Positions 28,233 through 36,803 of a DNA stretch of 64,000 bases are shown piece by piece. The translations under genes and the position numbers were made by a program. Numbering within the stretch: the first letter of the stretch is position 1; each line of letters begins with the position of its first letter. Below the pieces are notes generated by a model that was not told the origin of the DNA, made no database searches, and saw only the letters and a list, made by a program, of their open reading frames with translations. The stretch comes from Pseudomonas entomophila (GTDB lineage Bacteria > Pseudomonadota > Gammaproteobacteria > Pseudomonadales > Pseudomonadaceae): NCBI RefSeq assembly GCF_023277925.1, contig NZ_CP063832.1:4763001-4827000 (forward strand), read 5' to 3'.

Positions 28233-29144
28233 TCACAGCTCGATGCTCATGCCATCGAAGGCGACTTCCACCCCGCGGCGGACCACTTCGGCGCGCTCGG
28301 GGGAGTCCTCATCGAGAATCGGGTTGGTGTTGTTGATATGGATGAGCACCTTGCGCTGGCGCGGGAAACCATCCAGCACCTCGAGCATGCCACCCGGCCC
28401 ATTCTGTGCCAGGTGGCCCATCTCACGGCCGGTGCGGGTGCCGACACCGCGGCGTTGCATCTCATCATCCTCCCACAAGGTGCCGTCGACCAGCAGGCAG
28501 TCGGCGCCGCCCATCATCTCCAGCAGCTTGTCATCGACCTGGCCCAGGCCCGGGGCATAGAACAGCTTGCCGCCGGTGCGGGTGTCCTCCACCAGCAGCC
28601 CCAGGTTGTCGCCTGGGTGTGGGTCGAAGCGATGCGGCGAGTAGGGCGGTGCGGCGCTGCGCAAGGGGAAGGGCGTGAAACGCAGGTTCGGGCAGGCTTC
28701 GATGACAAAGCTGCCTTCAAGCCCGATGCGGTTCCACACCAGGCCACCGTTCCAGTGGCTGAGCATATTGAACAGCGGGAAGCCCGTGGTCAGGTCCTGG
28801 TGGACCATGTCGGTGCACCATACCTGGTGCGGGCAGCCTTCGCGCAGGCTGAGCAGGCCGGTGGTGTGGTCGATCTGGCTGTCGAGCAGGACGATAGCGT
28901 TGATGCCGGTGTCACGCAGGGCGCGGGCTGGTTGCATCGGCGCGAATGCCTGCAACTGGGCGCGGATGTCCGGTGAGGCGTTGCACAGGATCCAGTGCTC
29001 GCCGTCGTCGGACAGGGCGATGGACGACTGGGTGCGCGCGCTGGCACGCAAGGTGCCGTCGCGATAGCCCTTGCAGTTGACGCAGTTGCAGTTCCACTGG
29101 GGGAACCCGCCACCAGCGGCGGAACCGAGAATCTGGATGTACAT
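28233..29144 (-). CDS. pqqB: PQQ biosynthesis hydroxylase PqqB
   Basis: Metallo-beta-lactamase-fold iron hydroxylase acting on the Glu-Tyr dipeptide intermediate. 303 residues from [26 protein letters not shown] motif near residue 21 marks the PqqB zinc knuckle, and [13 protein letters not shown] carries the metal-site Asp/His region. The start at 29144 is favoured by the family N-terminus. It follows pqqA after a hairpin and precedes pqqC by 24 bp. Confidence 0.96.
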   Translation of the reverse strand: MYIQILGSAAGGGFPQWNCNCVNCKGYRDGTLRASARTQSSIALSDDGEHWILCNASPDIRAQLQAFAPMQPARALRDTGINAIVLLDSQIDHTTGLLSLREGCPHQVWCTDMVHQDLTTGFPLFNMLSHWNGGLVWNRIGLEGSFVIEACPNLRFTPFPLRSAAPPYSPHRFDPHPGDNLGLLVEDTRTGGKLFYAPGLGQVDDKLLEMMGGADCLLVDGTLWEDDEMQRRGVGTRTGREMGHLAQNGPGGMLEVLDGFPRQRKVLIHINNTNPILDEDSPERAEVVRRGVEVAFDGMSIEL

Positions 29145-29179
29145 GGCGACCCTTTTCAAACCGTATCCGAAAAACGACA

Positions 29180-29203
29180 ACGCCCCGGCAGGCCGAGGCG
29201 TTT
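29180..29203 (-). terminator. Attenuating hairpin between pqqA and pqqB
   Basis: On the minus strand a 10-bp stem (AACGCCTCGG with CCGGGGCGTT) is followed by GTCGTTTTTC. It is a weak terminator 15 bp after the pqqA stop, suited to let most transcripts end after pqqA. Confidence 0.6.
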
Positions 29204-29217
29204 GACCGCGCGACTGC

Positions 29218-29289
29218 TTAGCGGTTGGCGAAGTACATGGTCACTTCGAAGCCGATACGCAGGTCGGTGTATGCAGGTTTGGTCCACAT
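29218..29289 (-). CDS. pqqA: PQQ precursor peptide
   Basis: A 23-residue ribosomal peptide ([13 protein letters not shown]... ending MYFANR) whose Glu15 and Tyr19, in the EVTMY motif, become PQQ. GGA and AAGGAG precede the ATG. Too short for many gene finders, but the motif is unmistakable and it stands directly upstream of pqqB. The gap up to pqqF (29290-29435) must hold its promoter; a TAAGAT at 29383-29378 (minus strand) is a possible -10. Confidence 0.97.
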
Positions 29290-29435
29290 GGGATGACTCC
29301 TTCCGGATGGGTTTGAGTTGAACGATGGCGGCCGGATATCGCCTGCAATTGGCGATTCCATTGACCGAGATTGCGCTATCTTACAAGAAAAATTTGTACC
29401 GAAAGGTTAATTCTTCGAAAAGCGCCATTGCATTC

Positions 29436-31772
29436 TCAGTAACAATCCAATGCTGTTGCCTGCCACTGGTCGTCGGGGGCGCTGGCATTGGCCAGGCACA
29501 GCCAACCGTGCTCGGCGGCAAGCAATTGCTGCAACAAAGCATCCAGTTGCGACTGCTCGACAGAGAGAATAGACCGCTTCATTTCGGAAAGATCCGGATT
29601 TTGTGTCGCCATATGTGCTTGCCAGGCCCATTCGGCGACTTCCGCGTTTGGCATGGCGGCCTCGTCGAACTGCTCGGCAAGCCGTTGTCGGGCACCGATG
29701 TCGAGGTTCACCCCTTCGTGCAGCAGCGAGCGCAGGTGCCCGAGAATCTGCGTGTGGCTGGCATGGGGCGATTGCACGCCGAACAGCAGCCCGCAGCGGC
29801 CTTCGACCTGGTGAAACGCACTGAACACCGCATACCCCAGTTGCAATTCGACACGTAGGCGTTGGTAGAAAGGGCCCTGCAACAAGTGCGCGAGCAGGCG
29901 GCCGCAGGCTTGCAGTGCCGCAGGGAGCGGGCAGAACAGCAGCACGGCGGGTTCGCTGCCTTGGGTGGGAATTTGCCGCCACTGGCGTCCGTGAACACCT
30001 GCTGGAGGTTGTTCTGCGCCGGGCAACCCCATGACCCCCACCAAGGCCGCGCCTAGAGCGCCGAGGTGCGGGTCGTCGAAACCAACCGCCAGGCCGCGCC
30101 AGCGGGCCTCTTGCCAGAGTGCGTCGAGCAGTGGCGAATCGAGGAGGCAGGAGGGCTGCGCTTGCGCCTCCGCAGGCAGCAAGGCATCCGGCAGCGCCTT
30201 GAGCAGAGTGCGTATCGGGATCAGCGCCGGTTGCACGGTTGCTGGCGCATGCCAGTACCTTGTGGCCGGGGCACGCAGGATACCGAGGGCTTCCTCGACG
30301 CACCTGATCACCGCCATGGGTTGTCCGGCGACACGCAACTGCCAGCACTCGCCGCTCGCGCTGAAAACGAACTGCAGCGAGACCCGCTCGGCGCGCTCCC
30401 GCAGCGGTTGCAGGGCGCGCTCAAGGATTGCCTGGAAGCGCCTGCGCAGGGGGGAAGGGATGTGCCAACGCAGGTGCAGGGCAGCGAATTGTCGAGTGGA
30501 TGGCAGGTTGTTGTCGATGAACAGGCCAAGGGGCAATTGGGCGGTGCCTGCTGGTAGCGATGCATCCAGCAAGGGTTCTGCGGGCGGAAGCTGCCAGCGG
30601 CCCGAACGCTGGTGTGGCAGGGCGTCCAGGAGCTTGCCAAGCGCCACCAGGCCCTGTTCGTCGAGCCCTCGGAATGGCGAGCCGGTGCTATCGCGTCGGG
30701 CAAGGTCGAGGGCACTGCCAGCCTGTTCACGGCGTTGCTGCAGATCGCTGTAGGTACTGTTCAACTGTTGCAGCACCTGTTGCCGGACGAAGCCCAGCCA
30801 GCCATGCAGCAGTGCCTCTGCGGCGCCAGATGAAGCGTTGGGCGCCAGCTGCAACTGGATATGCCAGAGCATCTGCCCTGCGTAGGCGTGCAGCAACTGG
30901 GTTCGACACCCTTGCAGCCAACCGCGTTGACGCAGCTCGGCCAGCCAGCCACCGGGGCGGCTGTCATTCAGAAGGGCCAGGAGCAGATCCAGCGCCTGCT
31001 CCGCGGCGGGCGGCAGGCCCTCATGGGCGAACAGCAGGTCGTGGCATGATCCGCGGGCCATGGGCGGGCGCAGGGGCCCGTCGAGCAAGGCCGGTGGTAC
31101 TTGCAGCTCGCGTCGAGCCCCCGCCGCAAACAGCCCACCGAATTGCCGGCCCAGTTGCTCCAGTGCGTCCAGCGACTGTGGCCCGGCCAGGCTCAGGGTG
31201 ATCTGCCCCCCCTGGTAAAACTGCCGGTGAAAATGTTCGAGTGCGCGTTGGAAGGCACTGTCCAGCAAAGGCAGACTGTGCCGGTTGCCGGCGTGGAAGC
31301 CATAGAGGGGGTGGCGCGGCGATACCGACTGGAGCAGGGCGAATTGGTGCTGGGCTTCACGGTTGCGCGACCACGCGACGAACTCGGCATGGATCACCTC
31401 ACGCTCGCGACGCTGGCGGTCCAGGCCCAGGTTGGGCTCGGCGAGCATCTGGCACAGGCGCTCGAGCGCACCGGCCAGGGCCTGGGGCGGCACCTCGAAG
31501 AAGAAGTCGGTGGTGCGTTCGCGGGTGCTGGCATTGACCTGGCCACCCAACCCCTGGACATGGCGCATCAGGCCGTCTTCCAGCGGGAAGCGTGCTGTAC
31601 CGAGGAAAAACAGGTGCTCAAGGAAGTGGGCCAGGCCAGGCCATTTCGCCGGAGCATCGTGACTGCCGGCGTGCACTCGCAGTGCCGCGGCCGCACGCTT
31701 GAGGCGCGGGGCGTGGCGCAGGGTCAGTTGCAGGCCGTTGGCGAGGGTGAGGTGTCGGAGGGTGTCGGGCAT
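29436..31772 (-). CDS. pqqF: M16 metallopeptidase PqqF
   Basis: Predicted zinc protease that releases the cross-linked dipeptide from PqqA. 778 residues, typical of pseudomonad PqqF. The inverted zinc motif HFLEH is at 49-53, with the downstream Glu in the stretch REREVIHAEF near residue 125. The second half is an inactive M16 repeat. It is the first gene of the cluster, 146 bp upstream of pqqA. No convincing ribosome site was seen before the ATG. Confidence 0.93.
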   Translation of the reverse strand: MPDTLRHLTLANGLQLTLRHAPRLKRAAAALRVHAGSHDAPAKWPGLAHFLEHLFFLGTARFPLEDGLMRHVQGLGGQVNASTRERTTDFFFEVPPQALAGALERLCQMLAEPNLGLDRQRREREVIHAEFVAWSRNREAQHQFALLQSVSPRHPLYGFHAGNRHSLPLLDSAFQRALEHFHRQFYQGGQITLSLAGPQSLDALEQLGRQFGGLFAAGARRELQVPPALLDGPLRPPMARGSCHDLLFAHEGLPPAAEQALDLLLALLNDSRPGGWLAELRQRGWLQGCRTQLLHAYAGQMLWHIQLQLAPNASSGAAEALLHGWLGFVRQQVLQQLNSTYSDLQQRREQAGSALDLARRDSTGSPFRGLDEQGLVALGKLLDALPHQRSGRWQLPPAEPLLDASLPAGTAQLPLGLFIDNNLPSTRQFAALHLRWHIPSPLRRRFQAILERALQPLRERAERVSLQFVFSASGECWQLRVAGQPMAVIRCVEEALGILRAPATRYWHAPATVQPALIPIRTLLKALPDALLPAEAQAQPSCLLDSPLLDALWQEARWRGLAVGFDDPHLGALGAALVGVMGLPGAEQPPAGVHGRQWRQIPTQGSEPAVLLFCPLPAALQACGRLLAHLLQGPFYQRLRVELQLGYAVFSAFHQVEGRCGLLFGVQSPHASHTQILGHLRSLLHEGVNLDIGARQRLAEQFDEAAMPNAEVAEWAWQAHMATQNPDLSEMKRSILSVEQSQLDALLQQLLAAEHGWLCLANASAPDDQWQATALDCY

Positions 31773-31863
31773 GGCGCCATGCTAGCGCGCCAAGGCGAGG
31801 CTGTCTGTGTCGGCGCTGTGCGCTGGCTGAACAAAACCACCCCATCGATCTGACAGGCTCTTT

Positions 31864-31946
31864 GTAGAAGCGGCTTCAGCCGCGATCACCCGCGCCGCGG
31901 GTGCCAGGCACCACGATCCCTGCATCGCGGCTAAAGCCGCCCCCAC
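31864..31946. repeat. REP pair of a second sequence class
   Basis: Facing units with cores GCGGCTTCAGCCGCGATC and ATCGCGGCTAAAGCCGC differ from the GCCGGC class elsewhere in the window. They separate pqqF from davA. Confidence 0.75.
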
Positions 31947-31958
31947 GTGGTATGGGGG

Positions 31959-32753
31959 TCAGCCCTTGCGTCCGTGCAGCTCTTGGCGCAGGTCGGTGAG
32001 ATACGGAAACGCCTCACGTCCGTTCAGGACAGTTTCACGCTCCAGATTCGCGAGCAACTGGCATTCCTCATGCCCCGCCATTGCCAGCATATCGCCATCC
32101 GGCCCGACGATGCTGCTCTGCCCGCAATACTGGATCTCGCCTTCGCTACCGCAATAGTTCGCATACACCAGGTAGCACTGGTTCTCCTGTGCCCGTGAGC
32201 GCACGGTTACCTGGCAGACGAAATCGTAAGGCGCCATGTTCGCCGTCGGCACCAGGATCAGCTCGGCGCCCTCAAGTGCCAAGCGCCGGGCGTTTTCCGG
32301 GAACTCGATGTCGTAGCAGATCAGCATCCCGACTTTCCAGCCGTTCAGCTCGACCACCGGAAAGTGGTTGGCGCCAGGGCTGAACATCGAACGATCAAGT
32401 TCACCGAACAGATGGGTCTTGCGGTAGTTGCACAAGCTGCTGCCGTGAGCATCGATCAGCTGCACGCTGTTGTAGATCGCACCCTCATCGCCCCGCTCTG
32501 GATAGCCATAGACAATAGCGATCCGGTACGTCTGGGCGATCTCCACCACGGTCATTGCCGATGGCCCATCAACGGCCTCGGCCAGGCGTTCCACTTGGTC
32601 CAGGCCGATGTTGTAGCCGCTGAGAAACATCTCCGGGCACACCAGCAACTGCGCGCCCTGGGCGGCGGCCTGCTGGGCCTGGTGTTGCAGGCGGTCGAGA
32701 TTGCCGGGCACATCCAGCGGGCCGGGCGTACCCTGGAACAGGGCGATGCGCAT
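31959..32753 (-). CDS. davA: 5-aminovaleramide amidase
   Basis: Nitrilase-superfamily amidase that hydrolyses 5-aminovaleramide, the product of DavB, to 5-aminovalerate in lysine catabolism. 264 residues. The catalytic triad is Glu41 (VCPEMFLSGY), Lys112 (NYRKTHLF) and Cys146 (LICYDIEFPE). ATG 32753 is chosen over an upstream in-frame start because MRIALFQGTPG is the usual beginning. It follows davB by 16 bp. A generic C-N hydrolase assignment would be the fallback; the pairing with DavB makes DavA likely. Confidence 0.9.
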   Translation of the reverse strand: MRIALFQGTPGPLDVPGNLDRLQHQAQQAAAQGAQLLVCPEMFLSGYNIGLDQVERLAEAVDGPSAMTVVEIAQTYRIAIVYGYPERGDEGAIYNSVQLIDAHGSSLCNYRKTHLFGELDRSMFSPGANHFPVVELNGWKVGMLICYDIEFPENARRLALEGAELILVPTANMAPYDFVCQVTVRSRAQENQCYLVYANYCGSEGEIQYCGQSSIVGPDGDMLAMAGHEECQLLANLERETVLNGREAFPYLTDLRQELHGRKG

Positions 32754-32769
32754 GGCGCTACTCCTTCGC

Positions 32770-34452
32770 TCAGTCGGCCAGGGCGATCGGTCCGATTTCA
32801 TGGAACACATCGCCTGGGCCGGGGTTGTCCGGGTGGGTCTGGCCACCGAAGTGGTTCATGATACCCCACACGGCATTTAGCGAAGTCTGTACCGCGCCTT
32901 CCACCCAGGCCGGGGTCCACGACACGTCGTCGCCGGCGATGAAGATGCCGCGCTGTTCAGCAGGCATGTCCTCCTGCATGAAGTGCGCGTACATGCGCTG
33001 GTTGTAGCGGTAGTGGCCCGGCAGCGCGCCCTTGAAGGCGCCGAGGAAGTGCGGGTCGGCCTCCCACGAGATGGTGATCGGGTCGCCGATGATGTGCCCG
33101 GCGATATCGGTCTTCGGGTAGATCTTCTTCAGCGCGTCGAGGGCCAGTTGCACGCGCTTTTCCGTCGGATGCGGCAGCATCTTCAGGGCATCGCTCATCC
33201 AGGCGTAGGACAGGCAGATCACCCCCGGCTTGTCGTCGCCGTTGTCGAACAGGTAGGTGCCGCGGGTCAGCCGATCAGTGAGGGTCATGCTCATCAGGTC
33301 GCGACCGGTTTCCGGGTCCTTGTCCTTCCAGAATGGCCGGTCGACCATCACGAAGGTCTTCGACGATTGCATGTAGCGGGTGCGGTCAAGGGCCATCCAC
33401 ATTTTCTGCGAGAACAGCGATTCCTCGCAGTCGATCTGGGTGGTCAGCAGCCAGCTCTGGCAGGTGGTGAGTACCGCCGCGTAGTGGCGGGTGTCGCCAT
33501 AGTTGTCGGTGACCGCCAGGCGGCCATCGCCAGCACGGGCGATCCGCTTGACCCCGGCGCGCGGCGCGCCGCCGTGCAGGGTCTTGAGGCTGGTACCGGC
33601 CGGCCAGTGGGCGCAGCGCTCCGGTACATGGCGCCAGATGCCTTGTGGCACCTGCTCGACACCGCCCACCACCAGGTGCTGGTGGTCATCGCAGTTGGTC
33701 ATCACCACGCGGAAGATTTCCAGCATCGAGTTGGGGAAGTCGGAGTCCCAGCCACCGGTGCCGAAGCCCACCTGGCCGAACACTTCACGGTGCTGGAAGC
33801 TCAGCTTGGCGAAGGAGCGCGAGGTGGCGACGAAGTCGTAGAAGGTGCGGTCGTCCCACAGCGGCACGAGTTTGTTCCAAAGGTCTTTCAGGCGCGGCAC
33901 ATCGCGGTCGCGGATGGCCTGCTGGATATCGCCGAACTGCGCGCCGCTCTCCAGGGCGTCGGCCCAGGCGTCCGCCACTTCGTGGAATAGCTGCGGCAGG
34001 TCGGCGGATTTTTCGGCGTAGTAGGTCTGGCCTTCCAGGTCGATCACCGTGCTGCCCGATGCCGGGGTGAGCGGGTTAGGGAAGGGCTTGGTTTCCAGGC
34101 CCAGCTTGTCGACGTAGTGGTAGAACGCCGTGGACGAGACCGGGAAGCGCATGCCGCCCAGTTCGGCGACGATGCCGTCGGTGCCGTTGAAGGCCTGGGA
34201 GCGCAGCCGGCCGCCCAGTTTGGAGGCTTCGTACACCACGGGCTTGAGACCCAGTTTCATCAGTTCGTAGGCCGCCACCAGCCCGGCGATGCCGCCACCG
34301 ACGATCGCCACCTCCTCGCCATGCCGTTCTTTGGGGATGCTGCCCAGGCCGGCCGGGTGTTCCAGCCAGTCATCGAAGGCGAACGGGAAGTCCGGGCCGA
34401 AGATGGTGATGGGCTTCTTGCCGTCGGCGGGGTGGCGGTTTTTCTTGTTCAT
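32770..34452 (-). CDS. davB: L-lysine 2-monooxygenase
   Basis: FAD flavoprotein of the amine-oxidase family converting lysine to 5-aminovaleramide. 560 residues, the length of the P. putida enzyme. The dinucleotide motif VAIVGGGIAGLVAAYELMK is near residue 48, and the C-terminal FAD stretch GIFIAGDDVSWTPAWVEGA near 515. Tryptophan 2-monooxygenase is the nearest alternative, but the following davA argues for lysine. The 5' gap 34453-35124 begins upstream. Confidence 0.9.
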   Translation of the reverse strand: MNKKNRHPADGKKPITIFGPDFPFAFDDWLEHPAGLGSIPKERHGEEVAIVGGGIAGLVAAYELMKLGLKPVVYEASKLGGRLRSQAFNGTDGIVAELGGMRFPVSSTAFYHYVDKLGLETKPFPNPLTPASGSTVIDLEGQTYYAEKSADLPQLFHEVADAWADALESGAQFGDIQQAIRDRDVPRLKDLWNKLVPLWDDRTFYDFVATSRSFAKLSFQHREVFGQVGFGTGGWDSDFPNSMLEIFRVVMTNCDDHQHLVVGGVEQVPQGIWRHVPERCAHWPAGTSLKTLHGGAPRAGVKRIARAGDGRLAVTDNYGDTRHYAAVLTTCQSWLLTTQIDCEESLFSQKMWMALDRTRYMQSSKTFVMVDRPFWKDKDPETGRDLMSMTLTDRLTRGTYLFDNGDDKPGVICLSYAWMSDALKMLPHPTEKRVQLALDALKKIYPKTDIAGHIIGDPITISWEADPHFLGAFKGALPGHYRYNQRMYAHFMQEDMPAEQRGIFIAGDDVSWTPAWVEGAVQTSLNAVWGIMNHFGGQTHPDNPGPGDVFHEIGPIALAD

Positions 34453-34660
34453 TGGATGACCTTGCCAGGGAGGCTGCGCAGGGGGCGGAGCCTGAGTATA
34501 GGAAATGACTGGTGGCCATTTTATGAAGCGGGGCGGTCGTAATTAAGATGCAGAGTGGTGTCGTTATGCAGTTTGTTTCGTCTGAATGACTTGCTGGCTA
34601 ACTATATTGACGATCGGCTTCTGCGGCACCTTGTTGCCTGGCGATAGCCTTTTGGCGCTC

Positions 34661-34698
34661 TTGAGATCGAGCGCCGCCCGCGCGGCGCTCGATCTCAA
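34661..34698. repeat. Perfect 17-bp inverted repeat, 4-nt loop
   Basis: TTGAGATCGAGCGCCGC (34661-34677) and its exact complement (34682-34698) enclose CCGC. GC-rich at the centre, it lies about 210 bp upstream of davB. It lacks a T run, so it is not a typical terminator. It may belong to a dispersed palindrome family of P. putida, which I recall only vaguely. Confidence 0.75.
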
Positions 34699-34917
34699 AT
34701 GCGCTGCAATACCCTCGTCGTATATCTTGAAAAGGTGGCGCCCGGCCATGGATCGAAGGGGCGGTGCCGAGGAGGAATGCCGGATGTGCGAATGGCGCAT
34801 GGGTTGATCGCTGTTTGTCAGGCCATTTCCTACATACGGGAAATTTATCAGGACCTATCCTACAGGCCTTGTCGTTCCAGTCTGGCTGCATGGGAATCTC
34901 TTCACCGCTAACTTTTG

Positions 34918-35117
34918 CCGGTCGCCGTACATCTGGCGACCGGGCGTGAGAACCCGGCGATCTACTTGGAGGCATGCTGTTATGGCAGCTGTGCACGGGC
35001 AGGCTTTGCCTGGCCGGAATGTAGCCTCCAACTTCGCCGGTTCTCACCCCGTGCATGGCTGCCACCCATTCCCGTGAGAAGGTTGTGTGGTGGCCTCCTT
35101 GAGCCGGTAATGGAGGC
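34918..35117 (+). ncRNA. Highly structured 5' leader with crossing helices
   Basis: Six pairings can be drawn by eye. P1: 34918-34926 with 34935-34943 (9 bp). P2: 34946-34960 with 35034-35047 (14 bp, one bulge). P3: 34966-34973 with 35024-35031 (8 bp). P4: 35000-35004 with 35008-35012. P5: 34983-34999 with 35048-35064 (17 bp, two G-U). P6: 35093-35098 with 35112-35117, covering the GGAGG ribosome site of the next gene. P5 crosses P2 and P3, so it forms a pseudoknot or an alternative fold. Function is inferred, not known. Confidence 0.6.
34982..35077 (+). CDS. 31-residue leader peptide ORF
   Basis: The frame starts MAAVHGQALPGRN and ends HGCHPFP. GGAGG lies 9 nt before the ATG, a good ribosome site, and that same GGAGGC is one strand of helix P3. 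Ribosomes reading this ORF would pass through P3, P2 and P5, and stop 47 nt before the downstream gene. That design suggests translational coupling or attenuation. No homologue function is known to me, and it may instead be a by-product of the RNA structure. Confidence 0.45.
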   Translation: MAAVHGQALPGRNVASNFAGSHPVHGCHPFP

Positions 35118-35124
35118 AATACCC

Positions 35125-35415
35125 ATGAAAAAGATCGTCCCAGACCCACCCCTGAAGCTGAACCCCACCACCGAGCAGTCCTTCTGCACCTGCCAGTCCA
35201 GCCACCCGCCGATCTTCACCGTGCGCCCCGGTGTCGACGCCGCCGATGCCTTGGTTCACGCCAGCATGCTGGCCCGCGCCATCCAGGAGATCGCCGACAA
35301 CTACGCCCTGCATCACGCCCCCGAAGCGAACCGGGCGCTGATCTGGTCGATCCTGCATTCGGCGGAAACGCTCAGGGCATTGCTGGAGGGATTGCTCGAC
35401 GCCATGGAGGCCTGA
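35125..35415 (+). CDS. DUF3077-type small protein
   Basis: 96 residues (MKKIVPDPPLKLNPTTEQSF...). Pseudomonads carry several such proteins, grouped as DUF3077, without assigned function. An N-terminal disordered part with CTCQSSHPPIFTV is followed by helices (ALVHASMLARAIQEIADN, ALIWSILHSAETLRALLEGL). GGAGG lies 8 nt before the ATG; an ATG at 35110 in the same frame is less well placed. Preceded by the structured leader and convergent with the Lrp gene. Confidence 0.75.
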   Translation: MKKIVPDPPLKLNPTTEQSFCTCQSSHPPIFTVRPGVDAADALVHASMLARAIQEIADNYALHHAPEANRALIWSILHSAETLRALLEGLLDAMEA

Positions 35416-35433
35416 CGGCAAGGCGCGGGGTGG

Positions 35434-35895
35434 TCAGCCCGGCTGCCCCCGGTCCACCTTGCTGCTGAGGATGATCGACGTGGTGGTCTTCTCCACCCCG
35501 TCGAGGCTGCCGATCTGGTCGAGCAACTGGTCCAGTTGCTCGGGCGAATCGCTGTGCAGCCAGGCGACATAGTCGAACTCGCCGCTCACCGCGCACAATT
35601 GTTGCACCTGCCCCATGGCCGATAGTCGCCGCACCACTTCCTTGCCTGAGCGTGGCTGCACCTTGATCCCCACATAGGCCTGCAAGCCCCCACCAATCAG
35701 GCGCTGGCCCAGGCGCACGCCGTAGCCAGTGATCACCTTGCTCTTCTCCAGCCGCGCCAGGCGCGAGTTCACCGTGGTGCGGGCGATGCCCAGTTGGCGG
35801 GCGAGGGTGGCGACGCTTTCACGGGCGTTGATCTGCAACAGGGCGATCAGTTGGCGGTCGATTTCGTCGAGAGCGATGGGGCGGGTGTCTTGCAT
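35434..35895 (-). CDS. Lrp/AsnC-family transcription regulator
   Basis: Amino-acid-responsive regulator, 153 residues from ATG 35895 (AAGGA 7 nt upstream). The N-terminal HTH spans about residues 10-60 (LDEIDRQLIALLQINARES, LARQLGIARTTVNSRLARLE). The RAM ligand domain follows (AYVGIKVQPRSGKEVVRRL, GEFDYVAWLHSD). Its target cannot be told from sequence; the nearby lysine genes are candidates. Confidence 0.92.
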   Translation of the reverse strand: MQDTRPIALDEIDRQLIALLQINARESVATLARQLGIARTTVNSRLARLEKSKVITGYGVRLGQRLIGGGLQAYVGIKVQPRSGKEVVRRLSAMGQVQQLCAVSGEFDYVAWLHSDSPEQLDQLLDQIGSLDGVEKTTTSIILSSKVDRGQPG

Positions 35896-36102
35896 TCTGA
35901 GGTCCTTGCTCGGTGGCAAGCCAGCCTAGCCATGCTGGGCGTGGTTGTGAAGCATGCGGTTAGGATGAGCCTGTCGGCCATTCCACCCATTTGAAGTGGA
36001 ATCAGACGGGCAATGGGCTTTATGCGATTGAGAATCGCTGTACTATACCGCTTGTCGGATTTCATCTAAATGTGTGCTTTGGCTGTTGAGATTTAATTTT
36101 TC

Positions 36103-36750
36103 ATGATTCGTTTTGATGTAGATGCCGTTTACTGCATTTCGCTGGATGCACGGAGTGACCGGCGTGAATTGTTCAGGCACAGCATCGCCGCTGTGCTCGG
36201 CAATCCGGTCCTTTTCCACATCGTACAAAAGCACAGCGACCCGAAGCGTGGCTGCTATGAGTCCCACCAGGCGCTCGCGCAGTTGGCGCTTGATCAAGGC
36301 CTCGAGCGAATCCTGATCTTTGAGGATGACGTGAAGCATTATCCGTTGAAGGCCTCGCGTATCCGCTGGGTCAATCGCTTCATGCGCACTCACCGATTCG
36401 AAGCCCTGCACTTGGGCTACAGCATGGGGCGTACCTGGCTGACTTGGTTCCCTTTTATTGCCCGGGGTAAGGTCGTGGCACTCCACGCTTATGTGCTTTC
36501 ACGGGAGGGTTGCAAGATCCTGGCGCAGACGCCTTACGATGGCACGCCGGTGGATGTGATGTTCAAGCGTCGGATTCGGCAACATTGTGTGTTTCCCATG
36601 ATGTTCCGCCAGCACGCGGCCACTGTCACCGGCAGCGACCTGGAACTGGTTGTGCGTAATGAGGATGAGTGGTGGGAGCGAAACTGGCGCAAACACTGGC
36701 GCTCGCCGCTCAAGAACCTGTGGCGTACCGCGCTGCGGCTGAACTTCTGA
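36103..36750 (+). CDS. Glycosyltransferase family 25 protein
   Basis: 215 residues resembling LPS-type galactosyltransferases of family 25: DAVYCISLDARSDRRELF at the N-terminus, CYESHQALAQLALDQGLERILIFEDDV around residue 50-75 with the DD sugar-nucleotide motif, and GTPVDVMFK near 150. No membrane segment. Ribosome site is weak. Upstream sequence (35896-36102) is AT-rich compared with the window and shows nothing else. Acceptor sugar unknown; the AT-richer setting hints at acquisition. Confidence 0.8.
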   Translation: MIRFDVDAVYCISLDARSDRRELFRHSIAAVLGNPVLFHIVQKHSDPKRGCYESHQALAQLALDQGLERILIFEDDVKHYPLKASRIRWVNRFMRTHRFEALHLGYSMGRTWLTWFPFIARGKVVALHAYVLSREGCKILAQTPYDGTPVDVMFKRRIRQHCVFPMMFRQHAATVTGSDLELVVRNEDEWWERNWRKHWRSPLKNLWRTALRLNF

Positions 36751-36803
36751 CCATGGGGGCTGCGATAATCGTGTTGAACCCTAATTTCGCACGCCACAAA
36801 TAC

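Noticed and set aside
34564..34800. Coding gene across the 17-bp hairpin upstream of davB
   Set aside because: Short frames on both strands mirror each other through the palindrome, have no ribosome site and no motif.
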